A stretch of 8,248 bases of DNA from Bdellovibrionales bacterium (GTDB lineage: Bacteria; Bdellovibrionota; Bdellovibrionia; Bdellovibrionales; UBA1609). The stretch's first letter is position 1, and the number at the start of each line of letters is the position of its first letter. Shown here in pieces: positions 1-6,203 of the stretch. The stretch lies in assembly GCA_027451425.1 (NCBI GenBank), contig DAIDJH010000072.1, positions 1 to 8,248 on the forward strand. The letters are read 5' to 3'. Position numbers and translations under genes: made by a program. Below the pieces are notes generated by a model. It searched no databases, was not told where the DNA came from, and saw nothing but the letters and a program-made list of their open reading frames with translations.

Positions 1-615
1 AATATACCGGTACGCATGCCCCCTAAAATTTCTTTGAAAGACACAGGGCTAACGGTACACAAGCACGAATTTTCGAAGCTTGATCGTGAACAAAGTCACA
101 TCGCGCTTGGCTATAGGGGTATCACATTTCAAGACCCAAGGCGCTATGCTCTCGAGGTCATGCAAGCGGTTCTCTCGGGCCAGGGCGGCCGTCTTTTTAT
201 TGAGCTTCGCGATAAGGTGTCGCTTGCGTACACGGTTTCGCCCATCCGAATGGACGGAATTGAGCCGGGCTATTTTGGGGCGTACATCGGGTGTTCACCT
301 GAAAAAGGCGATCTCGCCGTGAAGATGATCCTCGAGCAATTTCGTCGACTTATGGACGAGCCCATCGCACAAAGCGAGCTGGAGCGAGCTAAACGGTATT
401 TATTGGGAAGGCACGACATCGGGCGCCAACGCACGGGCAATGTTGCGGACGCATTTTTATTCGACGAACTTTATGGGTTGCCTTTTGATGAGTCGGAAAG
501 ATTCGACGAGAAACTTGCGAAGGTTGACGCCAAAGCGATTCAATCTCTGGCGAACGCGATTTTTTCACAAAAGTACGCCCTGTCGGTCATCGGGCGAAAA
601 GACGTTTCAATTTGA
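1..615 (+). CDS. M16-family (insulinase-like) peptidase, C-terminal part, 5' end outside window
   Basis: This is the C-terminal half of a pitrilysin/insulinase-type (M16) zinc peptidase or homologue. The frame is open to the left window edge, so the Met codon at 16 is probably internal. The segment QSHIALGYRG opens the second M16 domain. Next come GGRL and LRDKVSLAYTV, which carry the conserved Arg (codon 208-210) and Tyr (codon 229-231) that help bind substrate in the family. The helical stretch ending ELERAKRYLLG is typical of the domain. The zinc site (HxxEH) belongs to the first domain and lies outside the window, so catalytic competence cannot be judged. Such proteins usually act in the periplasm or on the cell surface. 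The frame ends at TGA 613-615, just after the last beta-strand (ALSVIG). A coding-like tail continues in another frame to 685, which suggests a frameshift near 594-600. Confidence 0.88.
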   Translation, partial: NIPVRMPPKISLKDTGLTVHKHEFSKLDREQSHIALGYRGITFQDPRRYALEVMQAVLSGQGGRLFIELRDKVSLAYTVSPIRMDGIEPGYFGAYIGCSPEKGDLAVKMILEQFRRLMDEPIAQSELERAKRYLLGRHDIGRQRTGNVADAFLFDELYGLPFDESERFDEKLAKVDAKAIQSLANAIFSQKYALSVIGRKDVSI

Positions 616-685
616 GACGGCACTTGCGGCCAAGGTCGAGCAAATAAGCGGGACAAAGGTCCTGAAAGTGAAAATTTACGAATAA
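594..685 (+). other. Probable out-of-frame C-terminal tail of the M16 protein
   Basis: Just before its stop, the M16 frame reads SVIGRKDVSI. The next forward frame (+2) is open across the same place and runs to TAA at 683-685. It gives EKTFQFETALAAKVEQ followed by ISGTKVLKVKIYE. Removing one G from the GGG at 592-594 would join the two as SVIGEKTFQFETALAAK, a natural-looking ending for an M16 domain followed by a short amphipathic tail. This could be a sequencing or assembly error, a real frameshift mutation, or a chance open frame. No slippery heptamer is obvious. The joined product is an inference. Confidence 0.4.
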
Positions 686-706
686 AGTAGTAAAATAAAA
701 ATAGAA

Positions 707-732
707 ACGCTCCGTTAAGCGTAAACGGAGGG
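707..732 (+). promoter_or_regulatory. Shine-Dalgarno site inside two alternative hairpins
   Basis: The ribosome binding site GGAGGG (727-732) of the 196-residue gene lies very close to its ATG at 735. CTCCGTT (710-716) is exactly complementary to AACGGAG (724-730), giving a 7 bp stem with a 7 nt loop that would hide the site. ACGCT (707-711) is exactly complementary to AGCGT (718-722), giving a 5 bp stem that shares bases 710-711 with the first stem, so the two cannot form together. The layout resembles a small anti-SD / anti-anti-SD switch. The pairings are read directly from the sequence; a regulatory role is inferred and the second stem is weak. Confidence 0.35.
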
Positions 733-734
733 CT

Positions 735-1325
735 ATGGGGTTTAACGACACAAAACTAAATTTGCTTCTTAACGCGCAGGCGTATTTTAATGAAATGATT
801 GAACTTGCGCTAGAGAGGTGTCGCTTTGAGACGACTCCGTTTGCGCAACAGTACCTTGTGGGCCTTCTTGAGTCTTATGTGGGCGGCGGGCAATGGGCGC
901 TTGATTCAACCCTTGCGGAACAGCTCCTGCGAGCGAATCAGGCCGAAAAAAATGTGCGGCGCGAGATGCTCAAGCGTCTAGGCGATACGAGCCTATATAT
1001 TAGCGGATTTTTTGGAGACTCGTTTAAGCGCAAAATTGTCGACCTAGATTATTACGCTGAAATGGGCGGAATTGCGTATGGCCAGCTTGCCAGTGAGTTT
1101 GATTCGGACGTACAGGCACAAGTCTATCGGGAGTTCGCATCACGATTTTTAGAATATGTTGATCTTCTGACCTACATCAGCCAAAACTCATTTGTGCAAT
1201 CCAACCAGGACCTTCTTCGACTGTACGAACGATACGTAAAAACGGGCTCGGAGCTTGCAAAAGAGCAGCTTTTAGAAAAAGGGCTACTCAACACTGAGCA
1301 GGCGAAGAAGGCGACAAACCAATAG
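735..1325 (+). CDS. Conserved protein of unknown function, upstream of tatBC
   Basis: This 196-residue protein has no signal peptide, no membrane segment and no catalytic motif that I recognise. It looks soluble and mostly helical. Its most distinctive part is the middle: YISGFFGDSF (about residues 88-97), then VDLDYYAEMGGIAYGQLASEF (about 102-122). I recall similar FF-D-S / D-YY-G-AY patterns in uncharacterised deltaproteobacterial proteins, but I cannot name a domain. The N-terminal stretch around FAQQYLVGLLESYV (residues 36-49) also fits that impression. The ATG at 735 follows GGAGGG with only 2 nt between; taking ACGGAG as the pairing core gives 4 nt. No better in-frame start is near. TatB starts 35 nt after its stop, so it is probably transcribed with tatBC; that alone does not make it an export factor. 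Confidence 0.85.
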   Translation: MGFNDTKLNLLLNAQAYFNEMIELALERCRFETTPFAQQYLVGLLESYVGGGQWALDSTLAEQLLRANQAEKNVRREMLKRLGDTSLYISGFFGDSFKRKIVDLDYYAEMGGIAYGQLASEFDSDVQAQVYREFASRFLEYVDLLTYISQNSFVQSNQDLLRLYERYVKTGSELAKEQLLEKGLLNTEQAKKATNQ

Positions 1326-1360
1326 TTGGGGATTGTTTCAGCAGGAGAGAGAGTCTCGCC

Positions 1361-1759
1361 GTGAGTTTTACTGAGATTCTGATTTTAGGAGTGATCGGCC
1401 TCATCGTGCTTGGGCCCGAAGAGTTGCCCGGCATGGCCAGAAAACTGGCAAAATTTGTCAACGAATTGCGAAGAGTAAAAGATGATATTCTCGGCCCGCT
1501 AACTGACACGCAGCAGTCGACCGCGGGGCTAATAAAAGAATCTCGCGAAGCAATGCACAAGGAGCTTGTTGAACTTGTGAACATGCGCAACCAACTCGAA
1601 CAAGAAATTTCACGACGGGAAACTACAACAGAACAAAAGCCAACAGCCGCCGTTTCGCAAAAGCCGTCGCCGCCGCCCGAGGCAATCCCACAACCCGCGG
1701 CACCGGTTGAAACGCCACCCGTAGCGGCCACAGAAAAGTCAGAAAAACCCGATGGATGA
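1361..1759 (+). CDS. tatB: TatB-like twin-arginine translocase subunit
   Basis: This is a small membrane protein of the TatA/TatB family, 132 residues. A short N-terminal transmembrane helix (about residues 4-18, ILILGVIGLIVLG) is followed by the family hinge GPEELPGMARKLAKFVNELR, which leads into an amphipathic helix. The GPE-LP and AR pattern and the long tail favour TatB over TatA. From about residue 85 the tail is rich in Pro, Ala, Glu and Lys and is probably disordered. TatB binds twin-arginine signal peptides together with TatC in the inner membrane. The start is GTG, preceded by an AGGAGAGAGAG run (1343-1353) that offers pairing with suitable spacing. Its last 8 nt overlap tatC, which supports coupled translation. 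Assignment to the TatA/B family is firm; TatB rather than a dual-function TatA is likely but not certain. Confidence 0.87.
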   Translation: MSFTEILILGVIGLIVLGPEELPGMARKLAKFVNELRRVKDDILGPLTDTQQSTAGLIKESREAMHKELVELVNMRNQLEQEISRRETTTEQKPTAAVSQKPSPPPEAIPQPAAPVETPPVAATEKSEKPDG

Positions 1760-2495
1760 CCTTAGCGCCCAAACCCTCATCGAACACTTAGTCGATCTTA
1801 GACGATGCATTGTTCGCTCGCTTTGGATTATTTTGTTCGGCTTTGTGGCCTCATTTTATTTTAGTGGCCAGATTTTCGAATTGATTCGTCATCCGATCAT
1901 GCGCTATCTGCCCGAGGGCGGGCTGGTATTCACGCACCCAACCGAAAAATTTCTAGCGTACATCAAGGTCAGTTTTTTAAGCGGGGCCGTGGTGACCTGT
2001 CCGCTGTGGATTTATCAAATTTGGCGATTTGTTGCGCCGGGGCTCTATAAGCACGAAAAAAAAATGGCGATGAAGTTCATATTTTATGGCTCAATTTTAT
2101 TCTTGTGCGGGGTCGCGTTTGTTTATGAAATAATTTTTCCGCTGGCGTTCAAATATCTTCTCACCTTTGGCAATACGATCGACAAACCGATGATTACGAT
2201 TAGCGAATATTTGTCTTTTTTCATCATGACGACGCTCATGTTCGGCCTGGCCTTTGAGATGCCGCTCATCCTCGTTGTTCTTGCGATGATGGATATTATT
2301 GATGACAAATTTTTGCGCGCGAAGCGCCGGATGGCGATCTTTGTGTTGGCAATTTTAGCGGCAATTATTACTCCGCCCGATGCAATCAGCATGCTATCAA
2401 TGTTAGGGCCGCTTGTTTTACTTTATGAGATTTCAATTTTTGCAGTCACGCGTGTAACCAAAAAGCATGCGCAAGAAGCAGCGGCGCAAACCTGA
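1752..2495 (+). CDS. tatC: Sec-independent protein translocase TatC
   Basis: TatC is the multi-spanning core of the twin-arginine export system and recognises the RR signal peptide of folded substrates. The 247-residue length is normal for the family. Hallmarks seen are HLVDLRR near the N terminus (residues 12-18), FVAPGLYKHEKK (93-104) and FGLAFEMP (164-171). TPPDAIS (207-213) and LYE (224-226) follow near the C terminus. By alignment with E. coli TatC, Glu102, Glu169 and Asp210 match functional residues Glu103, Glu170 and Asp211. Six hydrophobic segments fit the known topology, roughly at 18-38, 71-91, 108-131, 154-178, 193-207 and 213-232. The ATG at 1752 lies inside the end of tatB, and upstream SD pairing is weak, so translation probably depends on ribosomes finishing tatB. 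Confidence 0.97.
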   Translation: MDDLSAQTLIEHLVDLRRCIVRSLWIILFGFVASFYFSGQIFELIRHPIMRYLPEGGLVFTHPTEKFLAYIKVSFLSGAVVTCPLWIYQIWRFVAPGLYKHEKKMAMKFIFYGSILFLCGVAFVYEIIFPLAFKYLLTFGNTIDKPMITISEYLSFFIMTTLMFGLAFEMPLILVVLAMMDIIDDKFLRAKRRMAIFVLAILAAIITPPDAISMLSMLGPLVLLYEISIFAVTRVTKKHAQEAAAQT

Positions 2496-2497
2496 CT

Positions 2498-2525
2498 GCC
2501 GAGAGAACCTCATTGTGGTTCTGGC
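2498..2525. terminator. Stem-loop between convergent genes, possible bidirectional terminator
   Basis: AGAACC (2504-2509) pairs perfectly with GGTTCT (2517-2522) around a 7 nt loop. GCC (2498-2500) can add three pairs with GGC (2523-2525) across a 3 nt bulge. It fills nearly the whole 29 nt gap between the tatC stop and the mutase stop. There is no T-run on either side, so it is not a classic intrinsic terminator; it may protect 3' ends or work with Rho. Confidence 0.4.
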
Positions 2526-4111
2526 TACAACCGAACGCTTTCGCGATATAAACCAAAAACTTTTCGGAGCTCGTCGCTGATTTCGCCGAGCGTACAGTTT
2601 GCCTGAACGGCATCGACAAAAAGCGGGACTAAGTTTTTATCTTGACTGGCGGCGGCCAGTCGGATTTTTTCAAGGTGTTTGGCAACAGCGCGAGTATCGC
2701 GCTGCGATTTGAATTTGCGAAGGCGCGCGATCTGATCGCGGGCAACTTCTTCTGCCACCTTCAGCGTTTCAAGGCGAGAAGGCGCCTCTTGAACAAATTC
2801 GTTCACGCCCACAATGATCTCGCGTTTTGCGTCGACGTCCTTTTGATATTGATAAGCCGAGTTTTGAATTTCGCCTTGAATAAACCCGGATTCAATACAC
2901 GCGATAACGCCACCGAGGGAATCTATGCGCGCGAGGTAGTCGTATGCGAGCTTTTCAAGTTCATCGGTCAAAGCCTCGACATAGGGGGAGCCGCCAAGTG
3001 GATCAATCACGTCCGCCGCACCGGACTCGTACGCGATTATCTGTTGAGTGCGAAGTGCGAGGGTCGCCGCGCGCTCGGTCGGCAAGCCCAAGGCTTCATC
3101 CATCGAATTCGTGTGCAGCGATTGTGTGCCGCCAAGCACGGCAGCAAGAGCCTGTAGGGTCACGCGCACGATATTGTTTTCGGGTTGTTGGGCGGTGAGA
3201 GTCACTCCCGCCGTTTGGGTATGAAATCGAAGTTTCATGGCGCGAGGGTCGCTTGCGTGAAACCGATCACGCATAATGTGACCCCACATTCTTCGAGCTG
3301 CGCGAAACTTTGCGACCTCTTCAAAAAAATTGTTGTGCACGTTAAAAAAGAAGCTAAGCCGGCGGCCAAATTCATCGACATTGAGACCGCGATCGAGCGC
3401 GGCCCGCACGTAAGTGATGCCATTGGCTAGAGTGAACGCGAGTTCTTGCGCGGCTGTCGCGCCAGCTTCGCGAATGTGGTACCCGGAAATGCTGATCGTA
3501 TTCCACTGTGGCACTTCACTTGCGCAATACGCGAAAATGTCGGTTATAATGCGAAGGCTTGGCTTGGGCGGGTAGATATAAGTTCCCCGCGCGATATACT
3601 CTTTCAGTAAATCGTTTTGGACCGTGCCCCGCAAATCTTTGATCGGAATTCCACGTTTGCGAGCGACGGCGATGTAAAAGGCGAGCAAAATTCCTGCAGT
3701 TGAATTGATCGTCATTGAGGTTGAGATTTTTTCTAGCGGCAAACCGTCAAGCAGGACTTCCATGTCTTCAATTGATGAAATGGCAACCCCTACCTTGCCG
3801 ACCTCGCCGCTTGCCATGACATGGTCGGAGTCATAACCCATTTGTGTTGGTAAATCGAAAGCGACACTAAGGCCCGTGGTGCCGTGCTTGAGAAGATGCT
3901 GGTAGCGATTGTTGCTTTCTTTGGCTGAGCCAAAGCCCGCGTACTGGCGCATGGTCCAAAGTTGCCCGCGATACATCGTCTCTTGTACGCCACGCGTGTA
4001 CGGGAATTCACCGGGCGCGCCGAGCTTTGCATTTTTGCCCAGGGTGGAGGCGTTGTCGTAAATGGGCTTAAGCTCAATGCGGCTTGAATTAAAAAACTTC
4101 TCTTTTCTCAC
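2525..4111 (-). CDS. Methylmalonyl-CoA mutase, large catalytic subunit (no cobalamin-binding domain)
   Basis: This is the TIM-barrel catalytic subunit of an adenosylcobalamin-dependent acyl-CoA mutase, 528 residues. Family landmarks include FPYTRG (36-41), [10 protein letters not shown] (52-61), [11 protein letters not shown] (80-90), TYIYPPKPS (177-185), [14 protein letters not shown] (206-219) and [12 protein letters not shown]. By spacing against the Propionibacterium enzyme, Tyr57, Arg175 and His212 correspond to Tyr89, Arg207 and His244. Tyr and Arg at the first two positions are typical of methylmalonyl-CoA mutase, whereas isobutyryl-CoA mutase has Phe and Gln. The protein ends before the C-terminal B12 domain found in fused enzymes of about 700 residues, so a separate small subunit is expected. 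It would make succinyl-CoA from (R)-methylmalonyl-CoA. The start is GTG, 9 nt after the upstream stop, with little SD, so translational coupling is likely. It is the last gene of the operon. Confidence 0.95.
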   Translation of the reverse strand: MRKEKFFNSSRIELKPIYDNASTLGKNAKLGAPGEFPYTRGVQETMYRGQLWTMRQYAGFGSAKESNNRYQHLLKHGTTGLSVAFDLPTQMGYDSDHVMASGEVGKVGVAISSIEDMEVLLDGLPLEKISTSMTINSTAGILLAFYIAVARKRGIPIKDLRGTVQNDLLKEYIARGTYIYPPKPSLRIITDIFAYCASEVPQWNTISISGYHIREAGATAAQELAFTLANGITYVRAALDRGLNVDEFGRRLSFFFNVHNNFFEEVAKFRAARRMWGHIMRDRFHASDPRAMKLRFHTQTAGVTLTAQQPENNIVRVTLQALAAVLGGTQSLHTNSMDEALGLPTERAATLALRTQQIIAYESGAADVIDPLGGSPYVEALTDELEKLAYDYLARIDSLGGVIACIESGFIQGEIQNSAYQYQKDVDAKREIIVGVNEFVQEAPSRLETLKVAEEVARDQIARLRKFKSQRDTRAVAKHLEKIRLAAASQDKNLVPLFVDAVQANCTLGEISDELRKVFGLYRESVRL

Positions 4112-4120
4112 GGCCGCAAC

Positions 4121-4645
4121 TCATTTCGTAAATGAAATCAAAACGGTGTTGGCTTCAATGGCTTGACCTTCAGTCACATGGACCGTTTTGATGGTGACGT
4201 CGTGGGCGGCGCGCAGCTCATTCTCCATTTTCATGGCTTCCATGATGAGAAGGGGGTCGCCGGCCTTCACCGCCTGCCCGGCCTTAACAAAAACCTTCAC
4301 AATTTTGCCCGGCATTTCAGACGCCATGCTGTCGCTTGAGGCAAGAGACTTGCCGCCCTTTAAGCTTTCATGAAGAATTTTTTCTTCGTTGTAGAGCTTA
4401 ACCGTGCGAAAAGCGCCGCGTGTGTAAACCGTGTAATCAACCCCTGCGGCGGTTACGTCGAGCAAATAAGAACTGTTTTTAAAAAGAAAGCTGATCGTGT
4501 CGTCCATGTACTGGTAGTCGGACTTTGAAAATTCGTAGTGGATCCAGTCGCTACCCGCGGGCTTCAACGATACCTGCCAACCATCGCGCGATTCATGCAC
4601 GTTGATTTCGTATTTTGTGTCATTCGCTTCGGCTTGAAAGTACAT
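4121..4645 (-). CDS. Biotin carboxyl carrier subunit of an acyl-CoA carboxylase (BT-BCCP)
   Basis: This subunit carries the biotin that moves CO2 from the biotin carboxylase to the carboxyltransferase. The C-terminal part (about residues 108-174) is a biotinyl domain with MPGKIVKVFVKAGQAVKAGD and the EAMKMEN motif. Lys139 in that motif is the predicted biotin attachment site. The first 90 or so residues resemble the middle (BT) region of fused propionyl-CoA carboxylase alpha chains, which holds the alpha and beta subunits together, and are unlike the Ala/Pro-rich linker of E. coli AccB. I prefer the ATG at 4645, giving 174 residues, because GAGGA (4656-4660) sits 10 nt upstream. The in-frame TTG at 4654 lies only 1 nt from that site. 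The gene starts 24 nt after the biotin carboxylase gene. Confidence 0.92.
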   Translation of the reverse strand: MYFQAEANDTKYEINVHESRDGWQVSLKPAGSDWIHYEFSKSDYQYMDDTISFLFKNSSYLLDVTAAGVDYTVYTRGAFRTVKLYNEEKILHESLKGGKSLASSDSMASEMPGKIVKVFVKAGQAVKAGDPLLIMEAMKMENELRAAHDVTIKTVHVTEGQAIEANTVLISFTK

Positions 4646-4655
4646 TTTAGTCAAA

Positions 4656-4660
4656 TCCTC
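4656..4660 (-). promoter_or_regulatory. Shine-Dalgarno site deciding the start of the biotin carrier gene
   Basis: On the minus strand this reads GAGGA. It leaves 10 nt to the ATG at 4645 but only 1 nt to the TTG at 4654, so it favours the ATG and a protein shorter by three residues. Confidence 0.5.
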
Positions 4661-4669
4661 GTGTGCGCG

Positions 4670-6178
4670 CTAACTGCGCATTTGTTTTGTGCGGCCAAAG
4701 GCCTTCCACCGGCTGGCGATATTGTATTGAGAAACATCGCGACCTTTGGCGCGGCGATAGGCTTCAAGTGCGGCCGTTATCAAGAACACATTCTCATCGA
4801 CGAACATGAAAAGCTTTTGCTGTTTGCCGGCGATATCGCGATCGATGAATTGCGTGGTGTACGACCCATCCAAAAATGTCGGGTGAGCCAGAATATTTTT
4901 ATGAAGGATAATGTTACTCTTCACTCCCGTGAGCATAAATTCGGCGAGCGCCCGTTGAAGTCGAGAAATGGCCTCATCTCGCGTGTGCCCCCAAGCGATC
5001 AATTTTGCTATCATCGGGTCGTAGTGAATCGGCACTTCGTAGCCCGGGTAGGCGTATCCATCGATGCGCACAAAGGGCCCCTGAGGATTCCGGCACAAGC
5101 GAATTTTGCCCGGTGCAGGCTTGAAGGTCATGGGATCTTCGGCGCAAATCCTGAGTTCGATGGCGTGGCCGGTTTGTTTCACGTCCGACTGCTTAAACGA
5201 AAGCGGGCGCCCGAGTGCCACATTGATTTGTTCGTGCACAAGATCGATGCCAGTGACCTGTTCGGTAACGGGGTGTTCAACCTGGAGGCGCGTATTCATC
5301 TCCATAAAAAAGAATTCTTTAGTTGAGTTATCAAAAATGAATTCAATCGTCCCGGCGCCCAAGTAACGCAAACTCTGTGCCGCCTTGACGGCAACCCTGC
5401 CCATTTCTTCACGAACTTTTTGCGGAACCGATATCGACGGCGACTCTTCGATTAATTTTTGGTGTCGGCGCTGCACCGAACATTCGCGTTCAAACAGGTG
5501 ACAGACGTTACCGTGGGCATCGCCAAAAACTTGAATCTCAATGTGTTTTGGATTTTGGATGAAGCGCTCGATAAACACGCGATCGTCAGCAAAATAATTT
5601 TTGCCTTCAGATTGGCAGGCGCGAAAAGCGCTCGCAAGCTCTTTGCGTTCATAAACGACGCGAATGCCTTTGCCACCGCCGCCCGCAGATGCCTTGATGA
5701 TTATGGGGTAGCCGATTTCGTGCGCCCACTTTTCCGCCTCTTCGACTGTTTGAATCGCGCCCGGTGTTCCGGGCACAATCGGCACGGCCGCTTTTTTCAT
5801 TAATTCGCGAGAGGCAATTTTATCACCCATGTCGCGAATGTTTTGAGGGGTTGGCCCGATAAATGTAATCCCTGCCCGCGAAAGCGCCTCGGCAAATTCG
5901 GGCATTTCGCTTAAAAACCCGTATCCGGGGTGAACGGCTTCGGCGCCGGACTTTTTCGCGACCTCAATAATGCGATCAATATTAAGGTAGGATTCGCGGC
6001 TGGGCGCAGGACCAATATTGTAAGCTTCATCGGCGAGCATAACATGAAGGCTGTTTCTGTCGGCATCACTGAAAACGGCGATGGATTGAATGCCAAGCGT
6101 ACGGCAGGCGCGAATCACCCGGACAGCAATTTCACCGCGATTCGCGATCAATATTTTTTTAAACATGGGCCGGGCCAT
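4670..6178 (-). CDS. accC: Biotin carboxylase subunit of acyl-CoA (propionyl-CoA) carboxylase
   Basis: This enzyme uses ATP and bicarbonate to carboxylate biotin on the carrier subunit encoded next. The 502 residues contain the N-terminal BC domain (KILIANRGEIAVR), an ATP-grasp domain with the Gly-rich loop AGGGGKG (165-171), and the biotin carboxylase signatures RECSVQRRHQK and FMEMNTRLQVEH. Residues matching E. coli AccC catalytic positions are present: Lys120, Lys162, Lys241, Glu279, Glu293, Asn295, Arg297, Glu301 and Arg343. It is about 50 residues longer than E. coli AccC. The extra tail (about 452-502, with AALEAYRRAK and SRWKAFGR) resembles the start of the BT domain of fused propionyl-CoA carboxylase alpha chains. 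The ATG at 6178 has GGAG (6186-6189) 7 nt upstream. The operon suggests propionyl-CoA as substrate; service to an acetyl-CoA carboxylase cannot be excluded. Confidence 0.95.
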   Translation of the reverse strand: MARPMFKKILIANRGEIAVRVIRACRTLGIQSIAVFSDADRNSLHVMLADEAYNIGPAPSRESYLNIDRIIEVAKKSGAEAVHPGYGFLSEMPEFAEALSRAGITFIGPTPQNIRDMGDKIASRELMKKAAVPIVPGTPGAIQTVEEAEKWAHEIGYPIIIKASAGGGGKGIRVVYERKELASAFRACQSEGKNYFADDRVFIERFIQNPKHIEIQVFGDAHGNVCHLFERECSVQRRHQKLIEESPSISVPQKVREEMGRVAVKAAQSLRYLGAGTIEFIFDNSTKEFFFMEMNTRLQVEHPVTEQVTGIDLVHEQINVALGRPLSFKQSDVKQTGHAIELRICAEDPMTFKPAPGKIRLCRNPQGPFVRIDGYAYPGYEVPIHYDPMIAKLIAWGHTRDEAISRLQRALAEFMLTGVKSNIILHKNILAHPTFLDGSYTTQFIDRDIAGKQQKLFMFVDENVFLITAALEAYRRAKGRDVSQYNIASRWKAFGRTKQMRS

Positions 6179-6203
6179 TTCGTTACTCCATATTTTAATG
6201 CCA

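Noticed and set aside
681..707. AT-rich stretch between the M16 gene and the next gene, with a TAAAAT at 691-696 resembling a -10 box
   Set aside because: No acceptable -35 sequence at 16-18 nt spacing; AT-rich intergenic DNA often gives such matches.
1288..1731. 147-codon minus-strand open frame opposite tatB
   Set aside because: Low-complexity Ser/Gly-rich translation mirrors the Pro/Ala-rich tail of TatB; no independent support.
4664..4680. Small hairpin TGCGC/GCGCA (minus strand) over the stop codon of the biotin carboxylase gene
   Set aside because: Only 5 bp, no T-run, and the next gene clearly continues the operon; likely chance.
4538..5326. 262-codon open frame on the plus strand opposite the carboxylase genes
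   Set aside because: It is antisense to two well-supported genes, has no recognisable domain, and reflects codon bias of the real frame.
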